Counted from the first letter of the stretch, positions 1-8,687 are shown. The stretch: DNA of 64,000 nucleotides from Nodosilinea nodulosa PCC 7104 (GCF_000309385.1 NZ_JH976537.1:5251850-5315849), one strand, 5' to 3'. The notes: generated from the sequence alone by a model not told the origin. Translations and numbers: made by a program.

Positions 1-440
1 AAATCTTGCAGGTGCAGGTCCGCAGCAAAGTGCGAAAAGGTGCCCTGCTCCAGGCGGAACTGGATAGCTTCACAGGTGGTTTCAACCACCCTGAGATAAA
101 TTTCAACCTGGGCGGTGAGCAGCATGAACCCCTTGCGGCCCACCTGGTAAAGACGCCGGTAGCGCTGGGTGGCCGTCTTTACGGTCTCTAGCACTTCGCT
201 GTGCACAATATTTGGAAAATACTGGGTCCAACAACTGTAGTTGATGACCTGGGGCCAAATTTGAGGCCGTGCCAGGGGCACGTACATGTGGGCCGTTACG
301 GCACCGCCATCCTGGTTGGTTTGAGATTGAAGCAACACGTCTCCCCGCAGCAGGGCTATCTGGTCCCCAGGAGAAAACTGAGCGAGAAAATCGTTTACGG
401 GTCTAACCTCTCGAGCTACCTGCGCTTTGCTCATAACCAC
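1..440 (-). CDS. SRPBCC (cyclase/dehydrase-type) protein, 3' end missing
   Basis: The minus strand is open from a start near position 440 to the window edge, giving about 146 residues without a stop. The product resembles cyanobacterial SRPBCC/polyketide cyclase-like proteins, which form a helix-grip cavity for hydrophobic ligands; the stretch VTAHMYVPLARPQIWPQV followed by a Trp-Tyr-Phe-Pro segment and a later AQVEIYLRV strand is typical. A strong ribosome binding site (AGGAGGAG, 455-448) lies 7 bases before a GTG at 440 and 13 bases before an ATG at 434, so GTG is the better placed start. Ligand and pathway are unknown. The C-terminal helix lies outside the window. Confidence 0.75.
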   Translation of the reverse strand, partial: MVMSKAQVAREVRPVNDFLAQFSPGDQIALLRGDVLLQSQTNQDGGAVTAHMYVPLARPQIWPQVINYSCWTQYFPNIVHSEVLETVKTATQRYRRLYQVGRKGFMLLTAQVEIYLRVVETTCEAIQFRLEQGTFSHFAADLHLQD

Positions 441-755
441 TGCTCTACTCCTCCTGATAATGGGACCCAACCTCCGGGCTTTGGGCAGGGACTGCCAGCC
501 CCGGGAGGTCTATGGTCGAAGGCTAGTTCCCTCAAGCCATCACAAGCTCGATACCATATGGCGCCTTAGCTTGTTACCGTAGTAAGCACTGAGTTGTTTG
601 GCCCATGCTACCGCTGTAGCGCTGGTTTTTCCTATTAAATGCCAGCCAGCCCTGGGGTATGGGGGAGACTGTAGTATCATTACGGGGCTTTTACCAATGA
701 CCATCAGTATTCCCCCGGAGTCAGCAAAAGCTTTATAAACGGAGACATCGCTGCT
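441..755. other. Divergent intergenic region
   Basis: This 315 bp gap separates the minus-strand SRPBCC gene from the plus-strand small membrane protein gene, so it should hold promoters for both. I see the AGGAGGAG ribosome binding site of the SRPBCC gene at 448-455 but no convincing gene, RNA or repeat. Confidence 0.5.
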
Positions 756-944
756 ATGGGTCGTCGCCGCTACCCCCTGCAACCGCTAACTAAGCTATTT
801 TTAGCCGCCCTGGGTTTAACGGCTATTATCTGGATTTTACGGGGTCTGTCAGTGTTGGCCTTCTTGCCGGGCCTGGTAATCTGGCTGCTGATTTTGCTGT
901 GCTTTGGTTTGGGTATTGCCAGCAGCCTTCAGCGTATTCGCTAA
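756..944 (+). CDS. Small two-helix membrane protein, unknown function
   Basis: The 62-residue product starts with a basic segment (MGRRRYPLQPLTK) and then has two hydrophobic stretches, about residues 13-30 and 32-52, ending in a short basic tail. This predicts a small inner or thylakoid membrane hairpin with both ends cytoplasmic. A GGAG sits about 12 bases before the ATG. It is a single gene between the divergent SRPBCC gene and a repeat element. I do not recognise a named family; hydrophobicity and codon use typical of the neighbours suggest it is real. Confidence 0.6.
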   Translation: MGRRRYPLQPLTKLFLAALGLTAIIWILRGLSVLAFLPGLVIWLLILLCFGLGIASSLQRIR

Positions 945-1101
945 GTTCTGGGTTAAGCATGTCTGGGTTGAGTCGGAGGGCCAAATAAACCCAGCTTAAG
1001 TTTCCGGGTTTTCTCCCTTCGGGAGACACTTCGTCAACGGCTCCGCTCAACCCTCTGCCCAGTAGCAGATCGGGCAGAGGGCGGAGTCGAAATGCGTTGT
1101 A

Positions 1102-1183
1102 TATAGCTATGGCCAGTCTGGTTAAGACAGATCTCCTATGAACGCTCAAACGTTTGAACGTTACCAACGTGACTATGGCTATA
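1102..1183. repeat. MITE-like palindromic element, copy A (short form)
   Basis: An 82 bp element begins TATAGCTATGGCC and ends with CTATGGCTATA, which are imperfect terminal inverted repeats. Its core is a near palindrome around CAAACGTTTG. It matches copies at 5340-5444 and 27855-27958 but lacks about 22 bp of the right half present in both. It lies between two genes and has no coding capacity. Confidence 0.8.
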
Positions 1184-1234
1184 GATACCTCAGACCTGCT
1201 TACTGAACGCTCAGTCACGGCGGCTCACAGCGGC

Positions 1235-2149
1235 TCAGTCACGGCGCTTGATCTTAAAGGAGTCGAACGAGGGCGGTGGGGGTGTGGTTAGGGGCGTTCC
1301 CCAGGAGCGAGTGGGGCCTCGATGGCGCAGGGCAGCGACATTCACCAGGGCTCCCACTGGCACCAGCAGGATTAACCCGTACAGCGTGCCTAGATTGAGA
1401 CCAAGGGCGAGCAATAGCCCGTAGGCAATATTTTGGTGGATCAGCCAACTCAGCCCCCAATGGCGCAGCCCCAGCCCCACCAGCGCCAGCCCCAGGGCTA
1501 TTCTTACCCCGGGCCACAGGGCCAGTCCGGGTACCCAGCGGCGGGGGGAAAGGCGATACATCAGGCCCAGGCCCAGACCCAGGCTGGCTAGGGCGATCGC
1601 CCATCGCCCCAGCCACCAGATTCTCTGCCCCAGGCCAGGGTGGGGTGAAGCCGTCGATTGCCCGACCAGGGTGAGCACCAGCTCTGCCAGACCCAGACCC
1701 AGCAGCGTTACCCCCCAGGGCAGGAGCCGAGTGCGCCAGCCGACCGGGCGGGAAGGGGCGCTGCCGTAGGCCTCGGCCACCAGCTGCACCAGTTTTTGAC
1801 TGCCGACCACCAGGCAGACCCAGGCTGCCAGGCCGACGATCCCAAGCCCCCAACGGCCTAAAAAATTGGCGCTGGCGTCTGCCCCTGCGATCGCCAAGCT
1901 AGTTTGCAGCCCGTGGGCCAGGGCCAGGGCAGGCAGAGGTAGCCCCTGATTTTGCTCCAGGTGCAGCAGTACAAAGCTCAGCCCCAGCAGCCCCAGCAGC
2001 CAGAGAAAGGCAATGGTTGCTACCACCTCAGCCCAGCGCGATCGCGCCGCCTGTAGCCCCACCTCTCGCCAGAGCCGACCGCTGCCATACAGCGCTATTG
2101 TGCTGGCCCATACGCCAGGACTCAAGAAGGACAAAAACCGCTTTATCAT
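1235..2149 (-). CDS. Polytopic membrane protein, unknown function
   Basis: The 304-residue product is very hydrophobic, with about seven or eight predicted membrane helices (for example near residues 40-64, 100-122, 147-165, 180-198, 207-225 and 240-270) and a basic, proline-rich C-terminus. I see no catalytic motif and do not recognise the family. It lies 128 bp downstream of sasA on the same strand and could be read from the same promoter, but nothing in the sequence links their functions. The other reading frames across this G+C-rich stretch are open but have shadow-like composition. Confidence 0.6.
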   Translation of the reverse strand: MIKRFLSFLSPGVWASTIALYGSGRLWREVGLQAARSRWAEVVATIAFLWLLGLLGLSFVLLHLEQNQGLPLPALALAHGLQTSLAIAGADASANFLGRWGLGIVGLAAWVCLVVGSQKLVQLVAEAYGSAPSRPVGWRTRLLPWGVTLLGLGLAELVLTLVGQSTASPHPGLGQRIWWLGRWAIALASLGLGLGLMYRLSPRRWVPGLALWPGVRIALGLALVGLGLRHWGLSWLIHQNIAYGLLLALGLNLGTLYGLILLVPVGALVNVAALRHRGPTRSWGTPLTTPPPPSFDSFKIKRRD

Positions 2150-2277
2150 GGCCCCTATCTTGCCATAGGCATGGGAGGTTGATGCAGGGTGAGGAGTAGA
2201 TGGGCAGCTCAGAAGAGCCAGCGCTGCTCCGCAAACATTACAGAAGTTTTTCTAACCAGCACCTCAAGGGCAGAGGC

Positions 2278-3450
2278 TCAGGCCCGATAGACGGGAAGCG
2301 TGAAGTAAAACGAGCTGCCTTCGCTGGGGGTAGAGTCGACCCAAATTTGACCGTAGTGGGCGCGAATGATCCGCTGGCAGAGCGCCAGCCCCAGCCCGTA
2401 CCCTTCCTGGGTGACATCTCGCTGAAGGCGATAGCTCTCTTCAAAAATTTTGTCGCGGTTCTCGGGGGGAATGCCGGGGCCAGTGTCGGTTACAGAGACC
2501 TGAACTTTCTGGGTGGTGCGGTGGAGGGCAACAATGGAGACTTGTCCTCCCTGGGGGGTGTATTTGATGGCATTGTCGAGCAGGTTGGTCACCACCCGTC
2601 TGACCTGACTGCCGTCGGCATAGACCGTGGGCAAATCCTGGGGAATTTCGGTCGTTAACCCCTGCTGCTTTTCGTGCAGTCGGTTTTGGAAGGCATCTAC
2701 TACCTCAAGGCAGAGCGCCGATAGGTCGAGTTCCTGGGGCACAATCTGTAGCTCCATGGAGGCGCCTCGGGCCGCTTTGAGAATATCGGTAATCATGCGG
2801 TTGATAGCCCGCACCTGGGTTTTGGCATGCTTGAGCAGCTGGCCGGTCAGCTCCGGGGTGAGGGTGAGGGTGCGCGCCTGGTTGGGGGCATAGCCCAGCT
2901 CTAGGGTTTCGATGGCAATCGAGGCAGCGGTGAGCGGGTTGCGCAGATCGTGGGCCATCATGGCAATGATGCGGTCTTTGAAGCGCAGCTGGGCCTCAAG
3001 CTCTTCGCGGGTTTGGTTGAGCTGAAAGATTTCGTCAGAGAGCTTCATCAGCTCAGCCGAATAGTTGACAGGATTGTCTGGCTCGGTTGGCAGCCCGGCG
3101 GGTTGATCGGCGTCGGCATCGGCCAGGTTGAGGGCATCGAGGTGCTCTTGCTGCCACTTTGGCCACCACCGCTCCAGCTGATTGACGATGTCGCTGCCAG
3201 CCAGCATTTGCTGGGGGGCCGGAGAAATTTTGATCAGGGCGGGGCTAGCCACCAGCTTGTAATGCTCGGCCAGGTAAGGCTGCTCGCCAATATCGACCAC
3301 GTCCAGGTTGAATTCAAAGTGGGCTTCTAGGGTTTTCAGATACCGTCTGATCTGGCGCATCTGCTGGGCCAGGCTGGGCCGCTTGTCAATAAATAGCAGC
3401 AGCTTGAGAGGCACTCGAACATCATCAAAGGAAGTGGAGGAACCCTCCAT
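2278..3450 (-). CDS. sasA: Circadian output histidine kinase SasA
   Basis: The 390-residue protein has the SasA layout. An N-terminal KaiB-like thioredoxin-fold sensor occupies about residues 12-100 (LKLLLFIDKRPSLAQQMRQI) and binds KaiC. A coiled coil at about 135-160 leads into the H-box AHDLRNPLT with phosphorylatable His167, then the N-box NLLDNAIKYTPQGG, the G1 box DTGPGIPPENRDKIF and the G2 box GYGLGLALC. In cyanobacteria SasA is stimulated by KaiC and phosphorylates RpaA to drive rhythmic transcription. Length matches the family (about 380-390). No kai genes lie nearby, as is usual. The start ATG at 3450 leaves a normal short leader. Confidence 0.95.
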   Translation of the reverse strand: MEGSSTSFDDVRVPLKLLLFIDKRPSLAQQMRQIRRYLKTLEAHFEFNLDVVDIGEQPYLAEHYKLVASPALIKISPAPQQMLAGSDIVNQLERWWPKWQQEHLDALNLADADADQPAGLPTEPDNPVNYSAELMKLSDEIFQLNQTREELEAQLRFKDRIIAMMAHDLRNPLTAASIAIETLELGYAPNQARTLTLTPELTGQLLKHAKTQVRAINRMITDILKAARGASMELQIVPQELDLSALCLEVVDAFQNRLHEKQQGLTTEIPQDLPTVYADGSQVRRVVTNLLDNAIKYTPQGGQVSIVALHRTTQKVQVSVTDTGPGIPPENRDKIFEESYRLQRDVTQEGYGLGLALCQRIIRAHYGQIWVDSTPSEGSSFYFTLPVYRA

Positions 3451-3929
3451 TACTATCTCCTAAAAGTCTGAAAACCAGGTTCTATCCATGATTTTACCCT
3501 GACTACCAGACTCTCTACAGCCCAATCTAAATGCTCCCCCGGTCGGGGGCGGGGCGAAGGAACAATCGCGACCAGTTGCAAAGCTGGCCCATGGGAGGAT
3601 GCACTTTTGAGTCGCTGGCCTAAAACTGTACCTAGCGACAAATTAACGTGGAGCACAGCGCGATCGCCCGTGGGGCTAAGCGCAAAAACTGCAGCTCAGC
3701 ATAGGTCAAAGCACACCAGAGTTAGGTCCTAACAAAGAGTTGTTACGGTTCACGATAAAACGGTGAATCGGGCCGCCGAGGTCTACTACATTGAAACTAG
3801 GGCGAAAACGCTGAAAGAACCGCAGGCTGGCCTCTTAGAGCGCTGAGTAGGCCTTCAGGCATAGCTGGTGCGCAGGCTTCTTCACGGTTGCATAGTTCGT
3901 CAAAAAATAAATAAGAGGGGGTAAATAGA
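3451..3929. other. Divergent intergenic region
   Basis: This 479 bp stretch lies between sasA (minus) and a secreted-protein gene (plus), so promoters for both should be here. I see a G-rich ribosome binding site (AAGAGGGGGT) about 9 bases before the ATG at 3930 and no gene, tRNA or strong hairpin. Confidence 0.5.
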
Positions 3930-4511
3930 ATGGGTACCAAAATGTTTCAAACCACGCTATTTTCCGCCCTGGTAAAATCACTTTTGAGCCAGGGTGGGAA
4001 TAGCGATCGCCATCCCCTATCGTACGTGTTAGCTGGTGCCGCCGCCGCCGCTGCCCTGGGTGCTGTAGCTCCGGCGCAGGCTCAAACTGCCCCTGCCCAA
4101 ACCGCTACCGAATCCACGGCGATCGAGACCGCTGCCGCTGTGCCGTCGGCTTCGGGCCGCTATTTGTTCGGTCAAGTGCCCCAGCCTGACCAAATTGGCC
4201 AGGGCTACGTAGTGCTTGAGCGCAACGGCGATCGCGTCTATGGCGCCCTGTACTACCCGAGTTCATCCTTTGACTGCTTCTACGGTCAGGTGCAGGGCAC
4301 CGATCTGGCCATGACGGTCATCGACAGCTACGAGCAGGAAGCTTATCCCTACAGTTTGGCCCTCGCCGATGCGCCCCCGGTGGCCACCAGCGAAACCACC
4401 GGAGATCTAGCGCCCTTTGGCCTCAGCGGCTTCTTTGCCATTCAAAACCTCAGCGCCAACGACCATCGCATGCTCAACGTCTGTCGGGCAGCCGTGGCTC
4501 CAGGGCAGTAG
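3930..4511 (+). CDS. Secreted protein, unknown function
   Basis: The 193-residue product has a hydrophilic N-terminus, then a hydrophobic alanine-rich segment (about residues 31-48) ending in APAQAQ, a likely signal peptidase site near residue 51. An Ala/Thr-rich linker leads to a compact domain (about residues 72-187) with the phrase GQGYVVLERNGDRVYGALYY and two conserved-looking cysteines in the SSFDCFYGQ and MLNVCRA regions. This layout is seen in cyanobacterial exported proteins of unknown role. An AGAGGGGG ribosome binding site precedes the ATG. The long N-terminal region before the hydrophobic core leaves the exact start open. Confidence 0.7.
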   Translation: MGTKMFQTTLFSALVKSLLSQGGNSDRHPLSYVLAGAAAAAALGAVAPAQAQTAPAQTATESTAIETAAAVPSASGRYLFGQVPQPDQIGQGYVVLERNGDRVYGALYYPSSSFDCFYGQVQGTDLAMTVIDSYEQEAYPYSLALADAPPVATSETTGDLAPFGLSGFFAIQNLSANDHRMLNVCRAAVAPGQ

Positions 4512-4606
4512 AGGGCCGCAAAAGTGAGCCAGTCGTTATCCAGTTGACGGTTAGACCAGAGGCGCTAGTCTATGCTTAAAGCTCTTCTACTACCGTTGCA
4601 GGTCGC

Positions 4607-5068
4607 GTGAACGCAGCAGAACAGGCCAACAGTATTGAATTTGCCAGCAAAATAGCTGCCGTGGTGGGCCTCTTCAAAGCAGAGCTGCCCGATTTGCGGG
4701 CCGACCTCAAGCCCTGGGCCAACGATCCCGACACTCGCGATCTGGTCGATCCAGACTCTATTGATGTGGGGTTTCATTTTCCGGGGGTGAGTCGGCTATT
4801 TCAATGCCGCAGTCTGCTGGTGCAAATTCGTCTGTACACCGATCCAGAAATCGGCGATGGCCACAGCTCCCTGTCGAGGGCAAAAACCCGAGTGATTGGG
4901 TTGGACTTAGCCGGGTTTGACCATCGAGGCAGGCGCTGGAGCCTTTCCACCATCGACAACTGGAGTTTTTCGGGTGAAGTCACCCCCGATCCCACCGCTC
5001 GAGAGCGGCTGCGTCGGTGCTGTCGCCAGGTGTTTGCCCTGTTTAATGCGCCCTCGCAGGTGGGCTAG
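4607..5068 (+). CDS. Conserved-looking soluble protein, unknown function
   Basis: The 153-residue product starts with GTG at 4607; no in-frame ATG lies closer to the conserved part. It is a soluble, mixed alpha/beta protein with the phrases DSIDVGFHFPGVSRLFQCRSLLVQI (a beta-rich core, here shown by positions 51-74) and a C-terminal helix with paired cysteines (RRCCRQVF). I do not recognise a named domain. The downstream region begins 20 bp later with a repeat also found after the gene ending at 27718. Confidence 0.6.
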   Translation: MNAAEQANSIEFASKIAAVVGLFKAELPDLRADLKPWANDPDTRDLVDPDSIDVGFHFPGVSRLFQCRSLLVQIRLYTDPEIGDGHSSLSRAKTRVIGLDLAGFDHRGRRWSLSTIDNWSFSGEVTPDPTARERLRRCCRQVFALFNAPSQVG

Positions 5069-5087
5069 TCGACTGCGGCACAAGTAT

Positions 5088-5175
5088 GGGGACTATTGCC
5101 AATCGCGAGGGAGCAGGGGAGCGAGGGAGCCAAGCGAGCTGGAATGGTCGACATATTTCCGCCTTCGAGCATTAG
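5088..5175. repeat. Dispersed repeat, copy 1 (GGGAGCCAAGCG family)
   Basis: About 88 bp here align with 27739-27825: both start GGGACTATT, share GAGGGAGCCAAGCG or GAGCCAGGGAGCCAAGCG, and end with ATATTTC, GCCTTCGAG and TAG. Each copy begins about 20 bp after the stop codon of a plus-strand gene and lies upstream of a MITE-like element. Confidence 0.65.
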
Positions 5176-5339
5176 GACGGTTGGCGGAGTCCCCGCCGCT
5201 CCTGTTTGAATACGGTCGGCAGTTTTGCGCCAAATCGGACTAAATTCTAGTTGTTTCTCCCAAATTTCTAAAGTTCGAATGCTATGCGCCTTTACAGATT
5301 GTCCTTTATGGAATCGGGGATTGGGCGGCTTGGATTTGG

Positions 5340-5444
5340 TATAGCCATAGGCACGTTGGTTAGGACATTCAGAAACCCTATGAACGTTCAAACGTTTGAA
5401 CGTTCACTAGGAGACAGGCCTTAATCAGACTGCCTACAGCTATA
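5340..5444. repeat. MITE-like palindromic element, copy B (inverted)
   Basis: A 105 bp element with TATAGCCATAGGC at one end and CTACAGCTATA at the other. It contains a perfect 24 bp palindrome at 5382-5405 (GAACGTTCAAACGTTTGAAC continuing GTTC). Its reverse complement matches copy C over nearly its full length, so the same element is present in both orientations. Confidence 0.85.
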
Positions 5445-5509
5445 TCAGATCTCTGTGGCCGCAAAATCGGGGCCGCTGAAAACAGGCGCGGTTCAAGCTG
5501 CGATCGCTG

Positions 5510-7519
5510 CTACCAGCTTGTCTTCAGACCCTCAAACCGGATTGTGTCTTGCAGCGCTGCCATCGAACCGCTGGGGATCACCTCCATGGGGTCGCTGATG
5601 GGGGTATTGGGCGACATCAGCCAGCCTGCCGTTACCCCAGCCGCCGCCCCGGTCTGCCACTCGCTGTAGTGAATGCGGGTAGTGGCATTGGCGATATGGC
5701 TAGCGGCGATGGCTTTGCCGCCGATCAAAAGATTGTCGACCCCTTGGGGGATCAGGCTCTCTAGAGGAATTTGCAGCGGCCTGACGCGGGACTCCTGGGC
5801 GGGGGCTGCGATCGCCTCTCCAGAGGGCTTCCAGTTGCGGTAGCGGCAGCCGTGAATATCAATGGCGTAGTGGGTTAGGCCCACAGCGGTAGGGCTAAAG
5901 TTGCGCGACTGGGGAAAGTTATAGCGCAAGTCGTTTTCGCGAATCATAAACTCCTCCTGCCCGTAGGCGGCCCGGCCCACAATCCGCCGACCTTCGCGAA
6001 TGTAGGGCACCATACTCAGCCCCGACAGGGTGCCCAGGGGGCTTTCACTGCCGTAGAGATAGGCCAGGGGATAGTTGGGAGTTACCTGGGTCTCCAGCAG
6101 CCAGCGGGCAAACATCAGGGCGTTCTCTTCCCCAAACTTGAGGGCCGACTGCGACAGGCCCCCCATCCAGTTTTGGTACTGCCCCAGGGCCTCTAGCTCC
6201 GACGCCTTAAGCACCAGAGGCGGATTCATCCAGTTCCAGTCGTTGCCCCGGTTCCAGTTGATCATGGCGATATCGCCGGGGGCCGGGGCGCCGATATAGG
6301 GGTTGGTGCGGGTGTGGCTAACGATGCGCCGATAGTGAAAAATACTTTTGCCCGCAAAAAATGGAAAGCCCTCCAGGTCGAAGTTGGACTGGTGTTCTTG
6401 CAGGTTGTAGGTGGGCTGGAGCCGCGACAGGGCCGCTAGACTGTCGCCGCTGTCGTTGTGAATGGCGAGGGCAAAGGGGTAGGTAAAGGCCTGGGTGCAG
6501 TCGGGGTTATCAAAGGCGGCGGCATCGGGCTCGCCACTGGTGTCCTTAGACTCAGACCCCAGGTGGTAGGGCACCTTGGCCCAGGCCACCAGTTCGCCAG
6601 TGTCGGTGGCGTCAATGACGATCATCCGCTGGCCGGGGGGAGCTTGCAGCTTGACGGGCACCCGGTCAAAGTCGGCGGTGGGCGACCAGCTGTACCAGTC
6701 GGCCAGTTCCACAGACAGCCGCCCCTTGGGCCTGTAGTTGGGGTCTTTGGGAATGCGCCTCACTCCGTATACGGCGGTGATTCGGCGTCCCGTGGCGTCA
6801 AATTCGGCCCCCTTGAAGGCTGTCATCGTGGCCCAGCGGCTGGCCGGGGCGCTGGGGTGGGCTTCGGTTAAAAGCTGCTCGGCGGCCTTGGCCCCGGCCT
6901 GGGGCGGAAAGCACAGGGTACCGACCCAGCAGCTGTTGATATCGGCCACCGATCGCGATTGACCGCCGGGGCTCCAGGCGGGTAGATCGACGCTCTGCTG
7001 CTTGATCAGCTGGCGAAACCGCTGCCAGCTGGGGGATAGATTTTGGGCCTGGCGCATTCTCAGCGATTCATCGAGGGCCGACACCCCCTGGACGCTGACC
7101 TGCCCCCCCAGCCAGGGGGCGACTTCAATCAGGCAGGTGGTGGCGCCGGTAGCCATGGCGTGGGCGGCGGCGGCCACGCCCCCCAGGGACCCCCCAACCA
7201 CGACCACCTGGCACTGCCAGACCTCCTGAAAGCTGGGCAGTGGGTCAACCTGGGGCCGGCCGTTAAAGACCAGGGGCAGGGGCAGGGAGTGCAGTCCGAG
7301 GGCGGGCGCAATCTCGCCGCCCGCCCCGGGCGCAGGCGCAGGGGACCAGCGCGATGCGCTCAGCCCCGCGATCGCCCCTATGCCAAACATGACAACGACC
7401 AGTGCCGATAGATTTCGCCATCGAAGCCGCCGCCGAATCTGCCTGCGATCGCCCTTCACGCCCTCTGCCCCGGTAAATACTGCCAAGGTTTTAGCACACC
7501 TTCCCCGGGCCGATCGCAC
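5510..7519 (-). CDS. Membrane-anchored FAD-dependent oxidoreductase
   Basis: The 669-residue product carries a basic N-terminus and one hydrophobic segment (about residues 38-57), then a nucleotide-binding fold starting CQVVVVGGSLGGVAAAAHA with the matching acidic end of strand 2 (CLIEVAPWLGGQ). This is the FAD-dependent oxidoreductase family that includes Pfam FAD_oxidored (PF12831). A second FAD-contact segment is MIVIDATDTGELVAWA and a C-terminal one is LLIGGKAIAASHIAN. The N-terminal helix suggests export or anchoring with the catalytic part outside the cytoplasm. Substrate is unknown. It is divergent from the frameshifted gene at 7600 with only 80 bp between them. Confidence 0.8.
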   Translation of the reverse strand: MRSARGRCAKTLAVFTGAEGVKGDRRQIRRRLRWRNLSALVVVMFGIGAIAGLSASRWSPAPAPGAGGEIAPALGLHSLPLPLVFNGRPQVDPLPSFQEVWQCQVVVVGGSLGGVAAAAHAMATGATTCLIEVAPWLGGQVSVQGVSALDESLRMRQAQNLSPSWQRFRQLIKQQSVDLPAWSPGGQSRSVADINSCWVGTLCFPPQAGAKAAEQLLTEAHPSAPASRWATMTAFKGAEFDATGRRITAVYGVRRIPKDPNYRPKGRLSVELADWYSWSPTADFDRVPVKLQAPPGQRMIVIDATDTGELVAWAKVPYHLGSESKDTSGEPDAAAFDNPDCTQAFTYPFALAIHNDSGDSLAALSRLQPTYNLQEHQSNFDLEGFPFFAGKSIFHYRRIVSHTRTNPYIGAPAPGDIAMINWNRGNDWNWMNPPLVLKASELEALGQYQNWMGGLSQSALKFGEENALMFARWLLETQVTPNYPLAYLYGSESPLGTLSGLSMVPYIREGRRIVGRAAYGQEEFMIRENDLRYNFPQSRNFSPTAVGLTHYAIDIHGCRYRNWKPSGEAIAAPAQESRVRPLQIPLESLIPQGVDNLLIGGKAIAASHIANATTRIHYSEWQTGAAAGVTAGWLMSPNTPISDPMEVIPSGSMAALQDTIRFEGLKTSW

Positions 7520-7599
7520 TTTGGCATGCTCCGTTACAGGCCACGCCGGGTCAGTGTGAACCTGGTAAAGTAGCCACAGATTTGCTAAAGCCTGGCCCT

Positions 7600-8008
7600 A
7601 TGACCCCTGATCTGCCCCTAGCTTCGACCCCCTCTGGCTCCCACTCTGCGCCCTCCTCCAGCCAGGCAGAAGGGGCCGCCGAACCCCTGTCCCTGCTGCC
7701 GGTCGAGGCGGTGCAAAAGTACCTGAATCGCTCGCGGGCCTCGGTGTACCGCTACGCCAACACCGATCCCGAGGTGCTCAACCCCCCCCTACGACCAGAG
7801 CAAGCTCAACCCAGAGCTGCGCCGCGACAAGGACGATCCCCTGGAGTTTCGCCCCCAGGAGGTTCGCCGGTTTGCGGAAGAAGTGCTGGGCCTCCACCCC
7901 ACGATTCAGGTGCAGCCCCCCGAAGAGACCATCACCCAGGGGCTGATGCGGCAAATCCTGAGCGAGCTGCGGGCCATTCGCGAGCTGCTAGAGCAGCAGC
8001 AGCGCTAG
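7600..8008 (+). pseudogene. Frameshifted helix-turn-helix protein gene
   Basis: The first frame reads MTPDLPLASTP to LLPVEAVQKYLNRSRASVYRYA, a MerR-like helix-turn-helix, up to EVLNPP. It then loses sense at a run of eight C (7782-7789). Shifting by one base restores a coherent protein (YDQSKLNPELRRDKDDP, LEFRPQEVRRFAEEVLGLHP, then a Glu/Gln/Arg-rich helix) ending TAG at 8006-8008. With seven C the product would be 135 residues, a size I associate with conserved cyanobacterial helix-turn-helix proteins. The indel may be a real mutation, a slippage-prone tract or a sequencing error. Unshifted, the frame would run to 8139 with low-complexity Ala/Arg/Pro sequence. Confidence 0.75.
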
Positions 8009-8498
8009 AGAAAGTTGAGAGGCGATGTAAGGGGTTGCTGGTGCCTTGCCCAGGACCGAGGGGCCGTGAACTTTTGTATAAAGCCTGGGTCAGGGCGCGC
8101 AGGCTTGAGGGGCTTATTCTTATTGGTCCTTTGCGCTGACATGCCTGGGTTGGCCAACTCCCCGCACCCCCGGCCCAGAGTAATATCCGTAATTTCTGGA
8201 AGTCGTCGGGAATGCTAGATTCAGGATTGGTTTAAACCAGTAGGCCTTAAATCTGGCCTCAGGTTAAGCCCTAGGGGTGATCAATGTCATGGATTGATTG
8301 CTATAACCTTGCGTATGGTTTTAATGGAACCGTTTTCCACCTCAATGTCGTCGATAATTTCGTCCATGGCGAGTACACGACGGCGGTGGCCTCAGTAGGG
8401 GCTACCCCTGAAGGTTGGATATGTGGGATTGCCTGGGCTTTCGCGGTTTTGCCCCGACCTCAGGCAGCTATCCCTTGTTGATTTCTGTTACTGCATGT
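8009..8498. other. Intergenic region without a supported gene
   Basis: This 490 bp stretch has short open frames on both strands. The only one with protein-like composition is a minus-strand 26-codon frame starting near 8373 (MDEIIDDIEVENG), too short to support. No clear terminator or repeat was seen. Confidence 0.35.
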
Positions 8499-8687
8499 AT
8501 GGATTCTGCCAGTCAGCCTGAGACCCCTGGGGGGGAACCCCCTAGTCCTTCATCGAATATGCTGGGCGTGTTAATTGCGGTATTGACCCTAACGCTGCCG
8601 CTGTTTATGGTCGCCCACTTCTCGTCAGCTACAGAAAATCTTGAAAGGCCGTCTGTCCTCATGATGCCCACCTCGACGGGTCGCTAG
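8499..8687 (+). CDS. Small single-helix membrane protein, unknown function
   Basis: From ATG 8499 the product is 62 residues: a Pro/Ser/Glu-rich N-terminus (MDSASQPETPGGEPP), one hydrophobic helix (about residues 22-41, LGVLIAVLTLTLPLFMVAHF) and a polar tail. Small proteins with this helix phrase are, as far as I recall, found in many cyanobacteria, but I cannot name a function. In-frame starts further upstream (8415) would add residues with no helix and poor composition. No strong ribosome binding site is visible, so confidence is moderate. Confidence 0.5.
   Translation: MDSASQPETPGGEPPSPSSNMLGVLIAVLTLTLPLFMVAHFSSATENLERPSVLMMPTSTGR

Noticed and set aside
540..782. 80-codon minus-strand frame between the SRPBCC and small membrane genes
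   Set aside because: Would overlap the start of the plus-strand gene and lacks composition or signals of a real protein.
1254..1853. 199-codon minus-strand frame overlapping the membrane protein gene
   Set aside because: Gly/Ala/Pro-rich shadow in another frame. The 1235-2149 frame has coherent membrane helices.
8295..8373. 26-codon minus-strand frame (MDEIIDDIEVENGSIK) with protein-like composition
   Set aside because: Too short, no clear ribosome binding site, and no family match I can name. It could be the remnant of a lost gene.
8284..8481. 65-codon plus-strand frame
   Set aside because: Overlaps the more protein-like minus-strand remnant and has no domain or ribosome binding site.
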